Program-made: the position numbers and the translations under genes
Notes under the pieces: model-generated
Told to the model about the DNA's origin: nothing
The model's database searches: none
Seen by the model: the letters and a program-made list of their open reading frames with translations, nothing else
Assembly: GCA_000337115.1 (NCBI GenBank)
Contig: AOIR01000064.1
Location: 11,289-62,203 of the forward strand
Length of the DNA: 50,915 nucleotides
DNA from: Natrinema thermotolerans DSM 11552
GTDB lineage: Archaea; Halobacteriota; Halobacteria; Halobacteriales; Natrialbaceae
Reading direction: 5' to 3'
Shown here: positions 40,309 to 49,030 of the stretch, one piece after another
How the letters are laid out: every line of letters starts with the position of its first letter
Numbering within the stretch: position 1 is the first letter of the stretch

Positions 40309-41211
40309 ATGGCGACTCCTGGGAACCCCGGCATCGACGTGGTTGCGGCCGTTGGCCTGTACGTCGCGGCGGTCGCAGTCGGCCTCGTCGCGCTCGGTGG
40401 AGTCGCCGCGGGGGCCTCGAGCGACGCTCTCGTCGCGCTGGTTCCGACCGCGTTCACCGCCGGCTTGCTCTGTGGGGCCATCGTCGCGCGTGTCACCGCC
40501 GACGCCGCGATCCGATTCGGTGCCTCGCGGTTGCGGACCGTCGCTTGTTGGGCGCCCACGTCGCTCGTCGCGGGCGGTGTCGGCGTCCGCTCCGTGACCG
40601 ACACAGGCGCACGGGACTGGCAGCTGCTACTGCTCGGTATCGCGTCGGGTGCGGTCGTCCTCTCGGGCTGGCTGTTGTCGCGGACGACGCGCGACGCCTA
40701 CGTCGGTGCGGTGATCGACGATCGCGACGACATGCTCGTCGACTGGACGTGGTATCAATCCGGGACCCACGCGTTCCTGATCGCCATCGGCCTCGCCCTG
40801 TTCGGGGTCGGAACGGCGGCCTCGCTCGTCGCCGGCACGTCCTCGTACCGGTTCCTCCTCCCATCGATCGTCTTCATCGTCCTCGGGTGGGCACCGACGC
40901 TCTCGATCCCGAACCCGGGCGGCGACGACCTGACGCTGTTCTCGGTCTCCGGGCTCGAAGGTGCCCGCGCCGATGTCCGCGCCTATCCCGACGGCATCGT
41001 CATCGAACCTCGTCACATTCCGTCGTACAGGCGGTTCGTCCCGTGGGACCGGATCGTCGACGTGCGAACGACCGCGGATCGACTCGTCCTCGAGCGCCGG
41101 TGGCGACCGGCCGTTCGCTGTGATCGGTCGGCGATCGAGGACGCCGAGGTCGTTCGCGACGCGATCGAGCGGGCGCGGCGGGGGACGGCCGATTCCCAAA
41201 CCACAATTTAA
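40309..41211 (+). CDS. Membrane protein with C-terminal PH-like domain
   Basis: A 300-residue protein. Five to six hydrophobic segments lie in residues 8-200 (AVGLYVAAVAVGLVALGGVA; LLLLGIASGAVVLSGWLL; FLIAIGLALFGVGTAASLVA; LLPSIVFIVLGW). The last 90 residues (ARADVRAYPDGIVIEPRHIP followed by FVPWDRIVDVRTTADRLVLE) are a bacterial-PH-like strand pattern, common after membrane domains. The TAA lies inside the TATA-like AATTTAAC of the following leader ORF/mutL. Function unknown. Confidence 0.65.
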   Translation: MATPGNPGIDVVAAVGLYVAAVAVGLVALGGVAAGASSDALVALVPTAFTAGLLCGAIVARVTADAAIRFGASRLRTVACWAPTSLVAGGVGVRSVTDTGARDWQLLLLGIASGAVVLSGWLLSRTTRDAYVGAVIDDRDDMLVDWTWYQSGTHAFLIAIGLALFGVGTAASLVAGTSSYRFLLPSIVFIVLGWAPTLSIPNPGGDDLTLFSVSGLEGARADVRAYPDGIVIEPRHIPSYRRFVPWDRIVDVRTTADRLVLERRWRPAVRCDRSAIEDAEVVRDAIERARRGTADSQTTI

Positions 41212-41236
41212 CGCCGCTCGAACGCGAGCCAAAACC

Positions 41237-41350
41237 ATGAACGGACCGCGGACGAGGACCGATGGGAGCGCACCGGGATCCCCATCGAGTGCGCACGACG
41301 GGGACGAACGCCGACGGTACCGACGCCGCCGTACTCGAATCCAGCAATGA
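41237..41350 (+). CDS. Possible 37-residue leader ORF of mutL
   Basis: ATG 41237 is 28 nt after the centre of AATTTAAC, the position expected for a leaderless transcript, and the ORF (MNGPRTRTDGSAPGSPSSAH then DGDERRRYRRRRTRIQQ) ends with TGA overlapping the mutL ATG as ATGA. Composition is basic and low-complexity, unlike haloarchaeal proteins, so the peptide itself is probably not important; its translation may drive reinitiation on mutL. Confidence 0.4.
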   Translation: MNGPRTRTDGSAPGSPSSAHDGDERRRYRRRRTRIQQ

Positions 41351-43551
41351 CTACCGACCCACCCCAGGACGACACCGAGATCCACCAGTTAGACGAGGAC
41401 ACCGTCGCCCGGATCGCCGCCGGCGAGGTCGTCGAGCGACCAGCCAGCGCGGTGAAGGAACTCGTCGAGAACAGCTTAGACGCCGACGCCGACAGCGTCG
41501 ACGTCACCGTCGAGGCGGGCGGCACCGAACTGATCCGGGTCGTCGACGACGGCCGCGGAATGAGCGAGGTCGACCTTCGGGCGGCCGTCCGCGAACACAC
41601 GACCAGCAAGATCGACGGCCTCGAGGACTTAGAGTCGGGCGTCGCGACGCTGGGATTCCGCGGTGAGGCCCTCCACACGATCGGTTCGGTCTCGCGAATG
41701 ACCATCCGCTCGCGGCCCCGCGGGAGCGAGGTTGCGGGGACGGAACTCGTCTACGAGGGCGGCGACGTGACCAGTGTCGAGCCGACGGGCTGTCCCGCTG
41801 GAACCACCGTCGAAATCGAGGACCTCTTCTACAACACGCCCGCCCGCCGGAAGTTCCTCAAGACGACCGCGACGGAGTTTTCCCACGTCAATCGCGTCGT
41901 CACCCGCTACGCGCTCGCGAACCCGGACGTGGCCGTCTCGCTGACCCACGACGGCCGCGAGGTGTTCTCGACGACCGGCCAGGGTGACCTCCAGGCCGCC
42001 ATCCTGGCCGTCTACGGCCGCGAGGTCGCCTCCTCGATGATCCCCGTCGAGGCCGACGGCGACGACCTCCCGCCGGGCCCCCTCGAGTCCGTCTCGGGGC
42101 TCGTCTCCCATCCGGAGACCAACCGCTCGAGTCGGGACTACCTCGCGACCTACGTCAACGGCCGCGCCGTCACCGCCGACGCCGTCCGCGAGGGACTCAT
42201 GGGTGCCTACGGGACGCAACTGGGCGGCGACCGCTACCCGTTCGTCACCCTCTTCCTCGAGGTGCCCGGCGGGGCGGTCGACGTCAACGTCCACCCGCGC
42301 AAGCGGGAGGTCCGTTTCGACGACGACGATGCGGTCCGCCGGCAGGTCGACGCCGCGGTCGAATCGGCCCTGCTCGATCACGGCCTGCTTCGCTCGCGTG
42401 CCCCGCGCGGTCGGTCGGCCCCCGGCGAGGCGCGGGTCCGGCCCGACGCACGCGGAACCGGAGCCGGGACCGATCCGGCCGCTGCCGGTGGCGAACCCGC
42501 GACGCTCGAGGACGGCGTCGAAACGGCGTCGTCGGCGGCGACCGACTCGAGCGGGACCGAACGCGACGGTGACGACGATCCTGTCGAGCGGTCATCGACC
42601 GACGGGGCTGCGAACGCGAGAACGGAAACGGACGCCGGCGACCCCGTCGCCGATTCGAACGGCGCGGCCGGCGATCGGGCCGCGAGCGCCAACTCGGACT
42701 CGAGCGGGTCGACCGCCCCGACTGCCGTCGATTCCGCCACCCACACGGAACCCGACGCCGGTGGTTCTACGGCCGACTCGAGCGAGACGGAGGGGGAGTC
42801 CGATCGGGCGGCCACCATAGGAGCCTCGAGCGGGTCCGGGACGAATCGGGACCGCGACCACGATGCCGACCGCAAGTTCGACGCCGCGACCGAGCAGCGG
42901 ACCCTGACCGGCGAGGCCGCGACGGGCGAGGAAACGGCGTTCGACTCGCTGCCCGCCTTGCGGGTGCTGGGACAGCTCCACGACACCTATCTGGTCTGTG
43001 AGACCGACGACGGGCTCGTCCTGATCGATCAACACGCCGCCGACGAGCGGGTCAACTACGAGCGCCTGCAGGCGGCCTTCGCCGACGACGCCACCGCGCA
43101 GGCGCTGGCCGACCCCGTCGAACTCGAGCTGACCGCCGCCGAGGCCGAGGCCTTCGCGCAGTACAGCGAGGCGCTCTCGCGACTGGGATTTTACGCCGAC
43201 CGGACCGACGACCGTACCGTCGCCGTGACGACCGTCCCCGCCGTCCTCGAGAAGACCCTCGAGCCCGATCGCCTGCGGGACGTGTTGGCCTCGTTCGTCG
43301 CGGGCGACCGTGAGGCGGGGGCCGAGACGGTCGACGCGCTGGCCGACGAGTTCCTCGGCGATCTCGCGTGCTATCCGTCGATCACCGGGAACACGTCGCT
43401 GACTGAGGGCTCGGTCGTCGACCTGCTCGAGGCGTTGGACGACTGCGAGAACCCCTATTCCTGCCCGCACGGCCGGCCGGTGATCGTCCGCTTCGACGAG
43501 GCCGAGATCGAGGATCGGTTCGAGCGGGACTATCCGGGCCACGGCGGCTGA
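41347..43551 (+). CDS. mutL: DNA mismatch repair protein MutL
   Basis: A 734-residue MutL. The N-terminal GHKL ATPase has IAAGEVVERPASAVKELVEN and SLDADADS, DDGRGM and GFRGEALHTIGSVS. Residues about 350-520 are a Thr/Ser/Asp/Ala-rich disordered linker. The C-terminal domain contains the endonuclease motif D561-Q-H-A-x2-E-x4-E (DQHAADERVNYE) and C706-P-H-G-R-P, as in nicking MutL proteins of organisms lacking MutH. It probably makes the strand nick after MutS recognition. It may be translated by reinitiation after a leader ORF. Confidence 0.96.
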   Translation: MTTDPPQDDTEIHQLDEDTVARIAAGEVVERPASAVKELVENSLDADADSVDVTVEAGGTELIRVVDDGRGMSEVDLRAAVREHTTSKIDGLEDLESGVATLGFRGEALHTIGSVSRMTIRSRPRGSEVAGTELVYEGGDVTSVEPTGCPAGTTVEIEDLFYNTPARRKFLKTTATEFSHVNRVVTRYALANPDVAVSLTHDGREVFSTTGQGDLQAAILAVYGREVASSMIPVEADGDDLPPGPLESVSGLVSHPETNRSSRDYLATYVNGRAVTADAVREGLMGAYGTQLGGDRYPFVTLFLEVPGGAVDVNVHPRKREVRFDDDDAVRRQVDAAVESALLDHGLLRSRAPRGRSAPGEARVRPDARGTGAGTDPAAAGGEPATLEDGVETASSAATDSSGTERDGDDDPVERSSTDGAANARTETDAGDPVADSNGAAGDRAASANSDSSGSTAPTAVDSATHTEPDAGGSTADSSETEGESDRAATIGASSGSGTNRDRDHDADRKFDAATEQRTLTGEAATGEETAFDSLPALRVLGQLHDTYLVCETDDGLVLIDQHAADERVNYERLQAAFADDATAQALADPVELELTAAEAEAFAQYSEALSRLGFYADRTDDRTVAVTTVPAVLEKTLEPDRLRDVLASFVAGDREAGAETVDALADEFLGDLACYPSITGNTSLTEGSVVDLLEALDDCENPYSCPHGRPVIVRFDEAEIEDRFERDYPGHGG

Positions 43552-43560
43552 CGGAGAGGG

Positions 43561-44856
43561 TTAGCCGTCCGACGGTGCCCCCGGTGCGGCGTCGGCGAGC
43601 GGCGACGCGAGGAGGTACCCGACGGCGGTGACCGTGAGGAAACCGCCACCGAGCGCGGCGACGGCACCGGTCGGGGCCGCCCGGTCCGCGACGACGCCGG
43701 CCAGAGGCAGCAACGGCGCACGGACGAGCGCATTGCCCATCGAAACCCCGCTCAGGACGGTCGCCCGGCCGGCGTCGGGTATCCGGTCGTTGAGGAACTG
43801 TGCGACGAGCGGCTTCGAGAGCGCCTCGCTACCTTTCATACCGACGAAGACCGGAACCGAGAGCAACGGGACGGCAAGCGGTAGGAGAAACGACGCGGCG
43901 ACACAGACCGGGAGCCACCGGAGCGCGTGCCGGAGTCCGACCCGCCGACGGACGGCCTCGGCGTAGTAGCTGCCGACGGCGGCCACGGCCGCGAACCCCG
44001 CGTAGACGAACCCGAGCAGCGCCGCCGGTCGGATTGCGATCCCGGCGACGGCGACGTTTTCGAGCGCCCCACCGACCTGTGCGCGGAGAACGTCGACCGT
44101 GATCGGCTGGACGTACGTGTCGGCCGCGTGTACGATGCCGAAAAACAGCGCGGCGTAGGCGACGACCGCCCGAATCGAGGGGGCCGCGAGTCGCGCGGCG
44201 GGTACGGAGAGCGATTCGAAGACGCCGAGCCGCTCGTCCGTCTTCCCGGAGTTCGCGGCCGCCCCCTCGAACTGCGCATTTCGCGGCATGGCGACGACCA
44301 CCAGCACGCCGACCGCGTTGAGCAACGCCGAGGCGACGAAGGGAGCGGTCGGGTGGACGACGTAGAGGAAGCCCCCGCCGATCATCGTGACGGCCGACGT
44401 CCACTGGTGGACGGCCCCGCCCCGGCCCCGTACGCGTGTGAACCGTCGCGATTCGGACGGTTCGTTCTCCGCTCTGTCGCCGCCGAGTGCGTCGTAGAGC
44501 CACGCATCGGCGGTCCCGCTCTGGAGCGCCATCGAGAGCGCCCAGAGTGCGTACAGTACCGCGAACTCGAGGAAGGCGTCGGCGACGACGAATCCCGCCG
44601 TCGAGGCGGCCATCGAGAGCATCCCTGCTCCAAGAACGAGCCGACGGCCGTACCGGTCGGCGACGTAGCCCGTCGGGACCTCAAGCGAGACGACGAGAAC
44701 TGCCGAGATGGCACTCAGCGTCCCAATCTGGGCGTAGGTGAGGTCGTTCCACAACAGAAAGAGGGTAAACACCGGCCAGATGAATCCGACCGAGTCGGCC
44801 ATCCGGTACAGGTAGTAGGGGATAGCGACCGAGCGCCCTCCGCGAACTCGCGACAT
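43561..44856 (-). CDS. MFS transporter
   Basis: A 431-residue major facilitator with 12 helices; ALQSGTADAWLYDALGG and the VADRYGRRLVLGAGML loop (motif A, G-x-x-x-D-R-x-G-R-R) are diagnostic. The nearest character is that of the multidrug/unknown-substrate MFS proteins often found in haloarchaea. It is divergent from a zinc-ribbon winged-helix regulator (126-bp gap), which could control it. A start at 44856 (MSRVRGGRSVAIPYYLYRM) gives the proper first helix. Its stop lies 9 bp from mutL's. Confidence 0.85.
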   Translation of the reverse strand: MSRVRGGRSVAIPYYLYRMADSVGFIWPVFTLFLLWNDLTYAQIGTLSAISAVLVVSLEVPTGYVADRYGRRLVLGAGMLSMAASTAGFVVADAFLEFAVLYALWALSMALQSGTADAWLYDALGGDRAENEPSESRRFTRVRGRGGAVHQWTSAVTMIGGGFLYVVHPTAPFVASALLNAVGVLVVVAMPRNAQFEGAAANSGKTDERLGVFESLSVPAARLAAPSIRAVVAYAALFFGIVHAADTYVQPITVDVLRAQVGGALENVAVAGIAIRPAALLGFVYAGFAAVAAVGSYYAEAVRRRVGLRHALRWLPVCVAASFLLPLAVPLLSVPVFVGMKGSEALSKPLVAQFLNDRIPDAGRATVLSGVSMGNALVRAPLLPLAGVVADRAAPTGAVAALGGGFLTVTAVGYLLASPLADAAPGAPSDG

Positions 44857-44982
44857 CGTCGTCCCATACCTACTGCCGAGCCCGGAAATACGCTCGCGAA
44901 CGCGAGTTTTAGTTGGAGATTTAACACTCCTGTGGGCGCCACGGCGGCAGGATTATTGCAGCGTCGGGACGACGTTCGAGGC

Positions 44983-45924
44983 ATGGATCGCGAGCGGACG
45001 GAGCCGGCGCCTGACGATCTCGTTCCCGCCGACGCCTTCTCCCTGCTCGGACACGACCGCCGAGTCGACATTCTGCGGGCGCTTCTCGAGGCGAGTCGCA
45101 CGGGGGACGAGTACCCCGCGTCGTTCTCGACGCTGCGCGAGCAGGTGGGTGCCGAAGTGAGCGCGCAGTTCAACTACCACCTCGGGGAGCTGACGGGTCA
45201 CTTCGTCAGGCGGACGGACGACGGATACGAACTCCGGTACGCGGGCTGGGCCGTGGCGACCTCGATCCTCGAGGGGACGTACAACCGACGGGCCGCGTTC
45301 GGCCCCGAAGGGATCGCCGGCCGCTGTCCGCACTGCGGGGCGGAGACACTCGTCGCGTCGTACCGCGAGGAGTGGCTTACCATCGAGTGCGGCGCCTGCG
45401 ATGACCGACTCGTCAGGTACCCGTTCCCACCGGGTGGGCTCGAGTCCCGCTCGTTACCGGACGTCCTCGAGGCGTTCGATCGGCGCGTTCGGTCCCACGT
45501 GGCGCTCGCCCGTGACGGGGTCTGTCCGGCCTGTACGGGGCCGATGGCGGTCACGGTTCCGTCGCTGGTCGACGGTGACGCCAGTACCGACTCCGACGGC
45601 GACGACGCGGCCCCCGAGGACGATCCGATCGCGACGTTCCGCTGTCGCCGGTGTGGCAATCGCCTTCGACCGGAACCGGGGCTGGTCCTCCTCGAACACG
45701 AACGCGTCGTTCGGTTCGCCGCCGAACGCGGCCGCTCGCTTTCGGCGACGCCGTTCTGGGAACTCGAGTGGTGCGTCTCCGGAGACGCCGCGTCGGTAAC
45801 GGCGACGGAGCCGTGGCGGTGTACGGTCTCGATCCCCGTCGGGGACGAGTCGTTGCTGATCACCGTCGACGACGAGTTCGCGGTTCAGTCCGCGACAGTC
45901 GAGAGCGCCGAACCTGACCGGTAG
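44983..45924 (+). CDS. Winged-helix regulator with two zinc-ribbon-like motifs
   Basis: A 313-residue protein. Residues 15-90 (FSLLGHDRRVDILRALLEAS, then SAQFNYHLGELTGHFV) are an ArsR-like winged helix. A zinc-ribbon follows with CPHC and CGAC (residues about 112-137), and a second with CPAC and CRRC (residues about 181-227, with an acidic disordered insert between). The C-terminal 90 residues are a beta-rich domain (FWELEWCVSGDAASVTATEP; PVGDESLLITVDDEF). This architecture is typical of haloarchaeal transcription factors. The ATG 44983 is supported by the protein start MDRERTEPAPDD; the frame upstream runs across the divergent MFS gene and is not coding. It is likely to regulate one or both flanking MFS genes. 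Confidence 0.8.
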   Translation: MDRERTEPAPDDLVPADAFSLLGHDRRVDILRALLEASRTGDEYPASFSTLREQVGAEVSAQFNYHLGELTGHFVRRTDDGYELRYAGWAVATSILEGTYNRRAAFGPEGIAGRCPHCGAETLVASYREEWLTIECGACDDRLVRYPFPPGGLESRSLPDVLEAFDRRVRSHVALARDGVCPACTGPMAVTVPSLVDGDASTDSDGDDAAPEDDPIATFRCRRCGNRLRPEPGLVLLEHERVVRFAAERGRSLSATPFWELEWCVSGDAASVTATEPWRCTVSIPVGDESLLITVDDEFAVQSATVESAEPDR

Positions 45925-45938
45925 CGGTACGCTCGGCT

Positions 45939-47333
45939 TTATTTTCCGGCGACGCCTCGACCGCCGTCGTCGCCGTCCGTCTTCCCGTCGGCCCGCTCCT
46001 CCGAGTCGGGGTCGGGGTTCTCGCCGCTCGAGGCGGGCGCGTCGGTGAGAGTCATCGTACGCCGCTTCTCGCGGTAGTAGAGCCAGCCCGTACAGACGAA
46101 CGCGATCGCGCCGGCGACGGTGGCGATCCCGAACGCGATCCGGTAGCCGGTCTCCGTGTAGACGCGGACGCCGCCGACGAGATCGCCGGTCCAGTAGGCG
46201 TCGAGCGCTCGCCCCATCAGGGTCGGGAAGATCGCCGCGCCGGTGAAGGCCGCGGCGTTCGTCGCCCCCGTCGAAATCCCGCTCGCGCTGCTTGGGTGGC
46301 GTTCCTGAACGACCGAGTACCCCAGCACGAACGCGCCGAGCATGATCCCCGCGAGCAGAAACACCGCGCCGACGACCGGGAGCGGCGGGTTCCCGACGAC
46401 CGCGAGCAGGGCGAGACAGGCGGTGTAACACGCCCCGCCGACGACCATCAGTTCGATCCGGCGCTCGAGGCGGTCAGCCAGCCAGCCGACGGTGGGTGGC
46501 CCGAGCATCAGCCCGAGCCCGCCAAGCAGGGTCAGCGTGGAGGCTCTGGTCACCGTCACGTCGTAAGTCTGGACGACGTAGGGGACGCCCCAGAGTCCGA
46601 ACAGGGTGATGTTCACGCCGGTCGAACAGAACAGCATGACGCTGATGACCCAGAGCCAGCGGTCCCGGAGGACGGCGGCGAGATGCGATTTGAGCTGCGC
46701 GTTGGTCAAGATTTCCTGCCCGGGGACGCCCTCGAGCGGCTCGAAGCCTGCGGCGCTCGGGGAGTTTCGGACGAGGGCGAAGGCGACGCCGGTCATCGCG
46801 AGGCCGAGGACGCCGAGCCCGGCGACCGTCGATCGCCAGCCGAACCGCCCGACGGCGAGCGCGAGCGGCGTCGTCGCGAAGACGCCGCCAAAGCCCGCGA
46901 CGGCGAAGGTCGCGCCGCTCATCGTCGCGAACTCGTCGGTGCGGTACCAGTTCGCACAGAACCGGAGGACGCAGACGAAGATCACGCTCCCCCCGAGGCC
47001 GATCAGTCCGCGGGCCAGCGTCGCCGCGAGATAGCCCTCAGCGACGGAAAACCAGACGACGCCGACGTTCATCACGATCGCGCCGCCGGTGGCCGTCAGT
47101 CGGGGCCCGATCCGGTCGGCCAGCAGGCCCGACGGGATCTGCATCGCCGCGTAGACCCAGAAGAAGACGGCGTGGAGCGTCCCCAGTTGTGCCCCGGTCG
47201 TCCCGAAGGCGGCCATCAGATCCTCCGAGAGGACCGCCGTCGAGAGCCGGCTGACGTTGACCAGCAAGAAGAGGACGCTCAGGATCGCCCACAGGAGCCA
47301 CCGACGCCGAAGCGGATCGTGCCAGAATCGCAT
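45939..47333 (-). CDS. MFS transporter
   Basis: A 464-residue major facilitator. Twelve helices are visible, with motif A-like SGLLADRIGPRLTATGGAIV and GWLADRLERRIELMV in the two halves. The first helix LLWAILSVLFLLVNVSRLST resembles nitrate/organic anion and OFA-type transporters; the substrate is not known. The C-terminal 45 residues are acidic and disordered. It converges with the regulator at 44983 (14-bp gap). It is not closely related to the MFS gene at 43561. Confidence 0.85.
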   Translation of the reverse strand: MRFWHDPLRRRWLLWAILSVLFLLVNVSRLSTAVLSEDLMAAFGTTGAQLGTLHAVFFWVYAAMQIPSGLLADRIGPRLTATGGAIVMNVGVVWFSVAEGYLAATLARGLIGLGGSVIFVCVLRFCANWYRTDEFATMSGATFAVAGFGGVFATTPLALAVGRFGWRSTVAGLGVLGLAMTGVAFALVRNSPSAAGFEPLEGVPGQEILTNAQLKSHLAAVLRDRWLWVISVMLFCSTGVNITLFGLWGVPYVVQTYDVTVTRASTLTLLGGLGLMLGPPTVGWLADRLERRIELMVVGGACYTACLALLAVVGNPPLPVVGAVFLLAGIMLGAFVLGYSVVQERHPSSASGISTGATNAAAFTGAAIFPTLMGRALDAYWTGDLVGGVRVYTETGYRIAFGIATVAGAIAFVCTGWLYYREKRRTMTLTDAPASSGENPDPDSEERADGKTDGDDGGRGVAGK

Positions 47334-47463
47334 TACGCTGGAACTCCTCCGCGGAGCGTGGAAAAAGTTAACAAACCGGAAACGCAGCCCGTGTTGACGA
47401 ACCGCTCATCGGTACCGGCCCGAAGCCGCCACCGGTAGGTACCTCGAGTCCGCAGTCGAATCC

Positions 47464-48519
47464 ATGACGACTCCGCGCGAACTCGACGGCGCGAACGCCG
47501 GCGGCCAGTTCGTCCGGACCGCGCTCGCGCTGTCGGTCCGCACGAACGAGCCGGTCCGCCTCGAGAACGTCCGCGGCGACCGGCCGACGCCCGGGCTTCG
47601 CCACCAGCATCTGGCGGTCCTCGAGACGCTGGCCGAGGTCTGTGACGCCGACGTTTCGGGCGCGGAACTCGGCGCGGAGACCGTTGCGTTCGACCCCGGA
47701 CTCGAGGGACATGGCGGACTCGAGGGCGGCGAGTACGCCGTCGACATCGGAACCGCCGGCAGCGCGACGCTGCTTTGCAATGCACTCTTGCCGCTGGCGA
47801 CGGTCCTCGAGTCGCCGCTATCGGTCACGGTCACCGGCGGGACGGACGTGGCGTGGTCGCCCCCGCTGGACTACCTGCGATACGTGAAACTCCCGCTCGT
47901 CCGGCGGTTCGGCCTCGAGGCGACCTGCGACATCGACCGTCGCGGGTTCTACCCCGAGGGCGGCGGCGAGGTTACGCTTCGGCTCGAGCCGTCCGCTCTC
48001 GAGCCGATCGCCCTCGACGGGCGGGGTTCGCTCGAGGCCCTGCAGCTCTACTCGACCGAGTCGGAATCGCTTGCCGACCGCGACGTCGCCCACCGGCAGG
48101 CCGAGGGAGCGCTCGAACGGCTCGATTCGGACGCCCCCGAACTCGCAACGCGGCGCGAAACCGCCGTGGACAGTCCGTCCCCGGGCTCCGCGATCGTGAT
48201 TCGCATCGATCACGGGACCGGGATCGCCGGCGTCTCCGCCCTCGGCGAACGCGGGAAACCGGCCGAGCGGGTCGGCGAGGAGGCCGCCGACGCCGCGAAC
48301 CGCTTCCTCGCAGGGGCGGCCCCCGTCGATCGACACATGGCCGACCAACTGCTTGGCTTCCTCGCGCTCGCGGGCGGCCGACTGCGGATCCCGGCCGTGA
48401 CCGACCACGTCGAAACCCGGTGTGAGCTGCTCGAGGCGTTCGGGGCCGAGATCGACCTCGAGGACGACGGCGAGACGACGCTCGCCTCGGTCTCGTCGCC
48501 GTTGAACGGGATTCCGTAG
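47464..48519 (+). CDS. rtcA: RNA 3'-terminal phosphate cyclase
   Basis: A 351-residue RtcA, which adenylates and cyclises RNA 3'-phosphates to 2',3'-cyclic phosphates. It begins with GANAGGQFVRTALALSVRTN, followed by RGDRPTPGLRHQHLAVLETL, the GSATLLCNALLP segment and the GRRGFYPEGGGEVTLRLEP-like strand (here RRGFYPEGGGEVTL). The C-terminal RHMADQLLGFLALAGG holds the His that is adenylated. Length is normal. No rtcB is in the window. The ATG at 47464 is the family start. Confidence 0.93.
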   Translation: MTTPRELDGANAGGQFVRTALALSVRTNEPVRLENVRGDRPTPGLRHQHLAVLETLAEVCDADVSGAELGAETVAFDPGLEGHGGLEGGEYAVDIGTAGSATLLCNALLPLATVLESPLSVTVTGGTDVAWSPPLDYLRYVKLPLVRRFGLEATCDIDRRGFYPEGGGEVTLRLEPSALEPIALDGRGSLEALQLYSTESESLADRDVAHRQAEGALERLDSDAPELATRRETAVDSPSPGSAIVIRIDHGTGIAGVSALGERGKPAERVGEEAADAANRFLAGAAPVDRHMADQLLGFLALAGGRLRIPAVTDHVETRCELLEAFGAEIDLEDDGETTLASVSSPLNGIP

Positions 48520-48534
48520 CGCGTGGCTCCGGGG

Positions 48535-48783
48535 TCACGGCCGTTCTCGGTTCAACAGCCCCGTTAGCACGACCAGCAGGGAAATGACGAGAATACCCGC
48601 TCCCGTGACCGCGAGTGCGAACTGCGGAGCCGCAGGATCGAACTCCGGGGCCGCGAGCAGTAGCGTTCTCAGGTAGGACATCAGTCGATTCCACACGACG
48701 GTGGCGATGACCACCGTGATCGCGAGTCCCAGAAAGAGAAGTTGGTAGTCGAACCACGTTTTGAGTCCGTCTGACGACACCAT
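48535..48783 (-). CDS. Small two-helix membrane protein
   Basis: An 82-residue protein with two hydrophobic helices: YQLLFLGLAITVVIATVVW and FALAVTGAGILVISLLVVL, separated by about 20 residues (RLMSYLRTLLLAAPEFDPAA). I start it at ATG 48783 (MVSSDGLKTWFDY); the alternative ATG 48834 would lie upstream of the TATA-like TTATAAC and is unlikely. No family is recognised. It is divergent from the kdgK leader ORF with a gap of about 190 bp. Confidence 0.55.
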   Translation of the reverse strand: MVSSDGLKTWFDYQLLFLGLAITVVIATVVWNRLMSYLRTLLLAAPEFDPAAPQFALAVTGAGILVISLLVVLTGLLNRERP

Positions 48784-48944
48784 CCGGAGACATGTTCGAA
48801 TAGCAACGTTATAATCGTTCGGCCGACGCGACATTTGGTAGCGTAAAGCGTCAGTCGATTCCCGCGCCACCGAAGGTGATTCGCGGTCCGAGCGAAACCC
48901 TCCCCTCGGTTCAGCGTGATTCTGGGTTGACAGACCGCCACAAC

Positions 48945-48950
48945 TTATAT
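48945..48950 (+). promoter_or_regulatory. TATA box of the kdgK transcript
   Basis: TTATAT in CAACTTATATCAACG. Its centre is 26 nt before the ATG at 48974, so transcription should begin on that ATG, not at the kdgK GTG. No other TATA candidate is seen before 49027. Confidence 0.5.
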
Positions 48951-48973
48951 CAACGCCGTTCGTTAGCTGGAGT

Positions 48974-49030
48974 ATGACCGAGGGACACACCGACCGTCGC
49001 GGCCGTACAACTCGGGGGGCCGACCGGTGA
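48974..49030 (+). CDS. Possible 18-residue leader ORF of kdgK
   Basis: ATG 48974 starts MTEGHTDRRGRTTRGADR, and the TGA overlaps the kdgK start as GTGA. The TATA box fits a leaderless mRNA beginning on this ATG. So the ribosome would first read this short ORF and reinitiate at kdgK. The peptide itself has no clear function. Confidence 0.4.
   Translation: MTEGHTDRRGRTTRGADR

Noticed and set aside
43927-44982. 350-codon upstream extension of the zinc-ribbon regulator
   Set aside because: It lies antisense within the MFS gene; the HTH protein begins naturally at ATG 44983.
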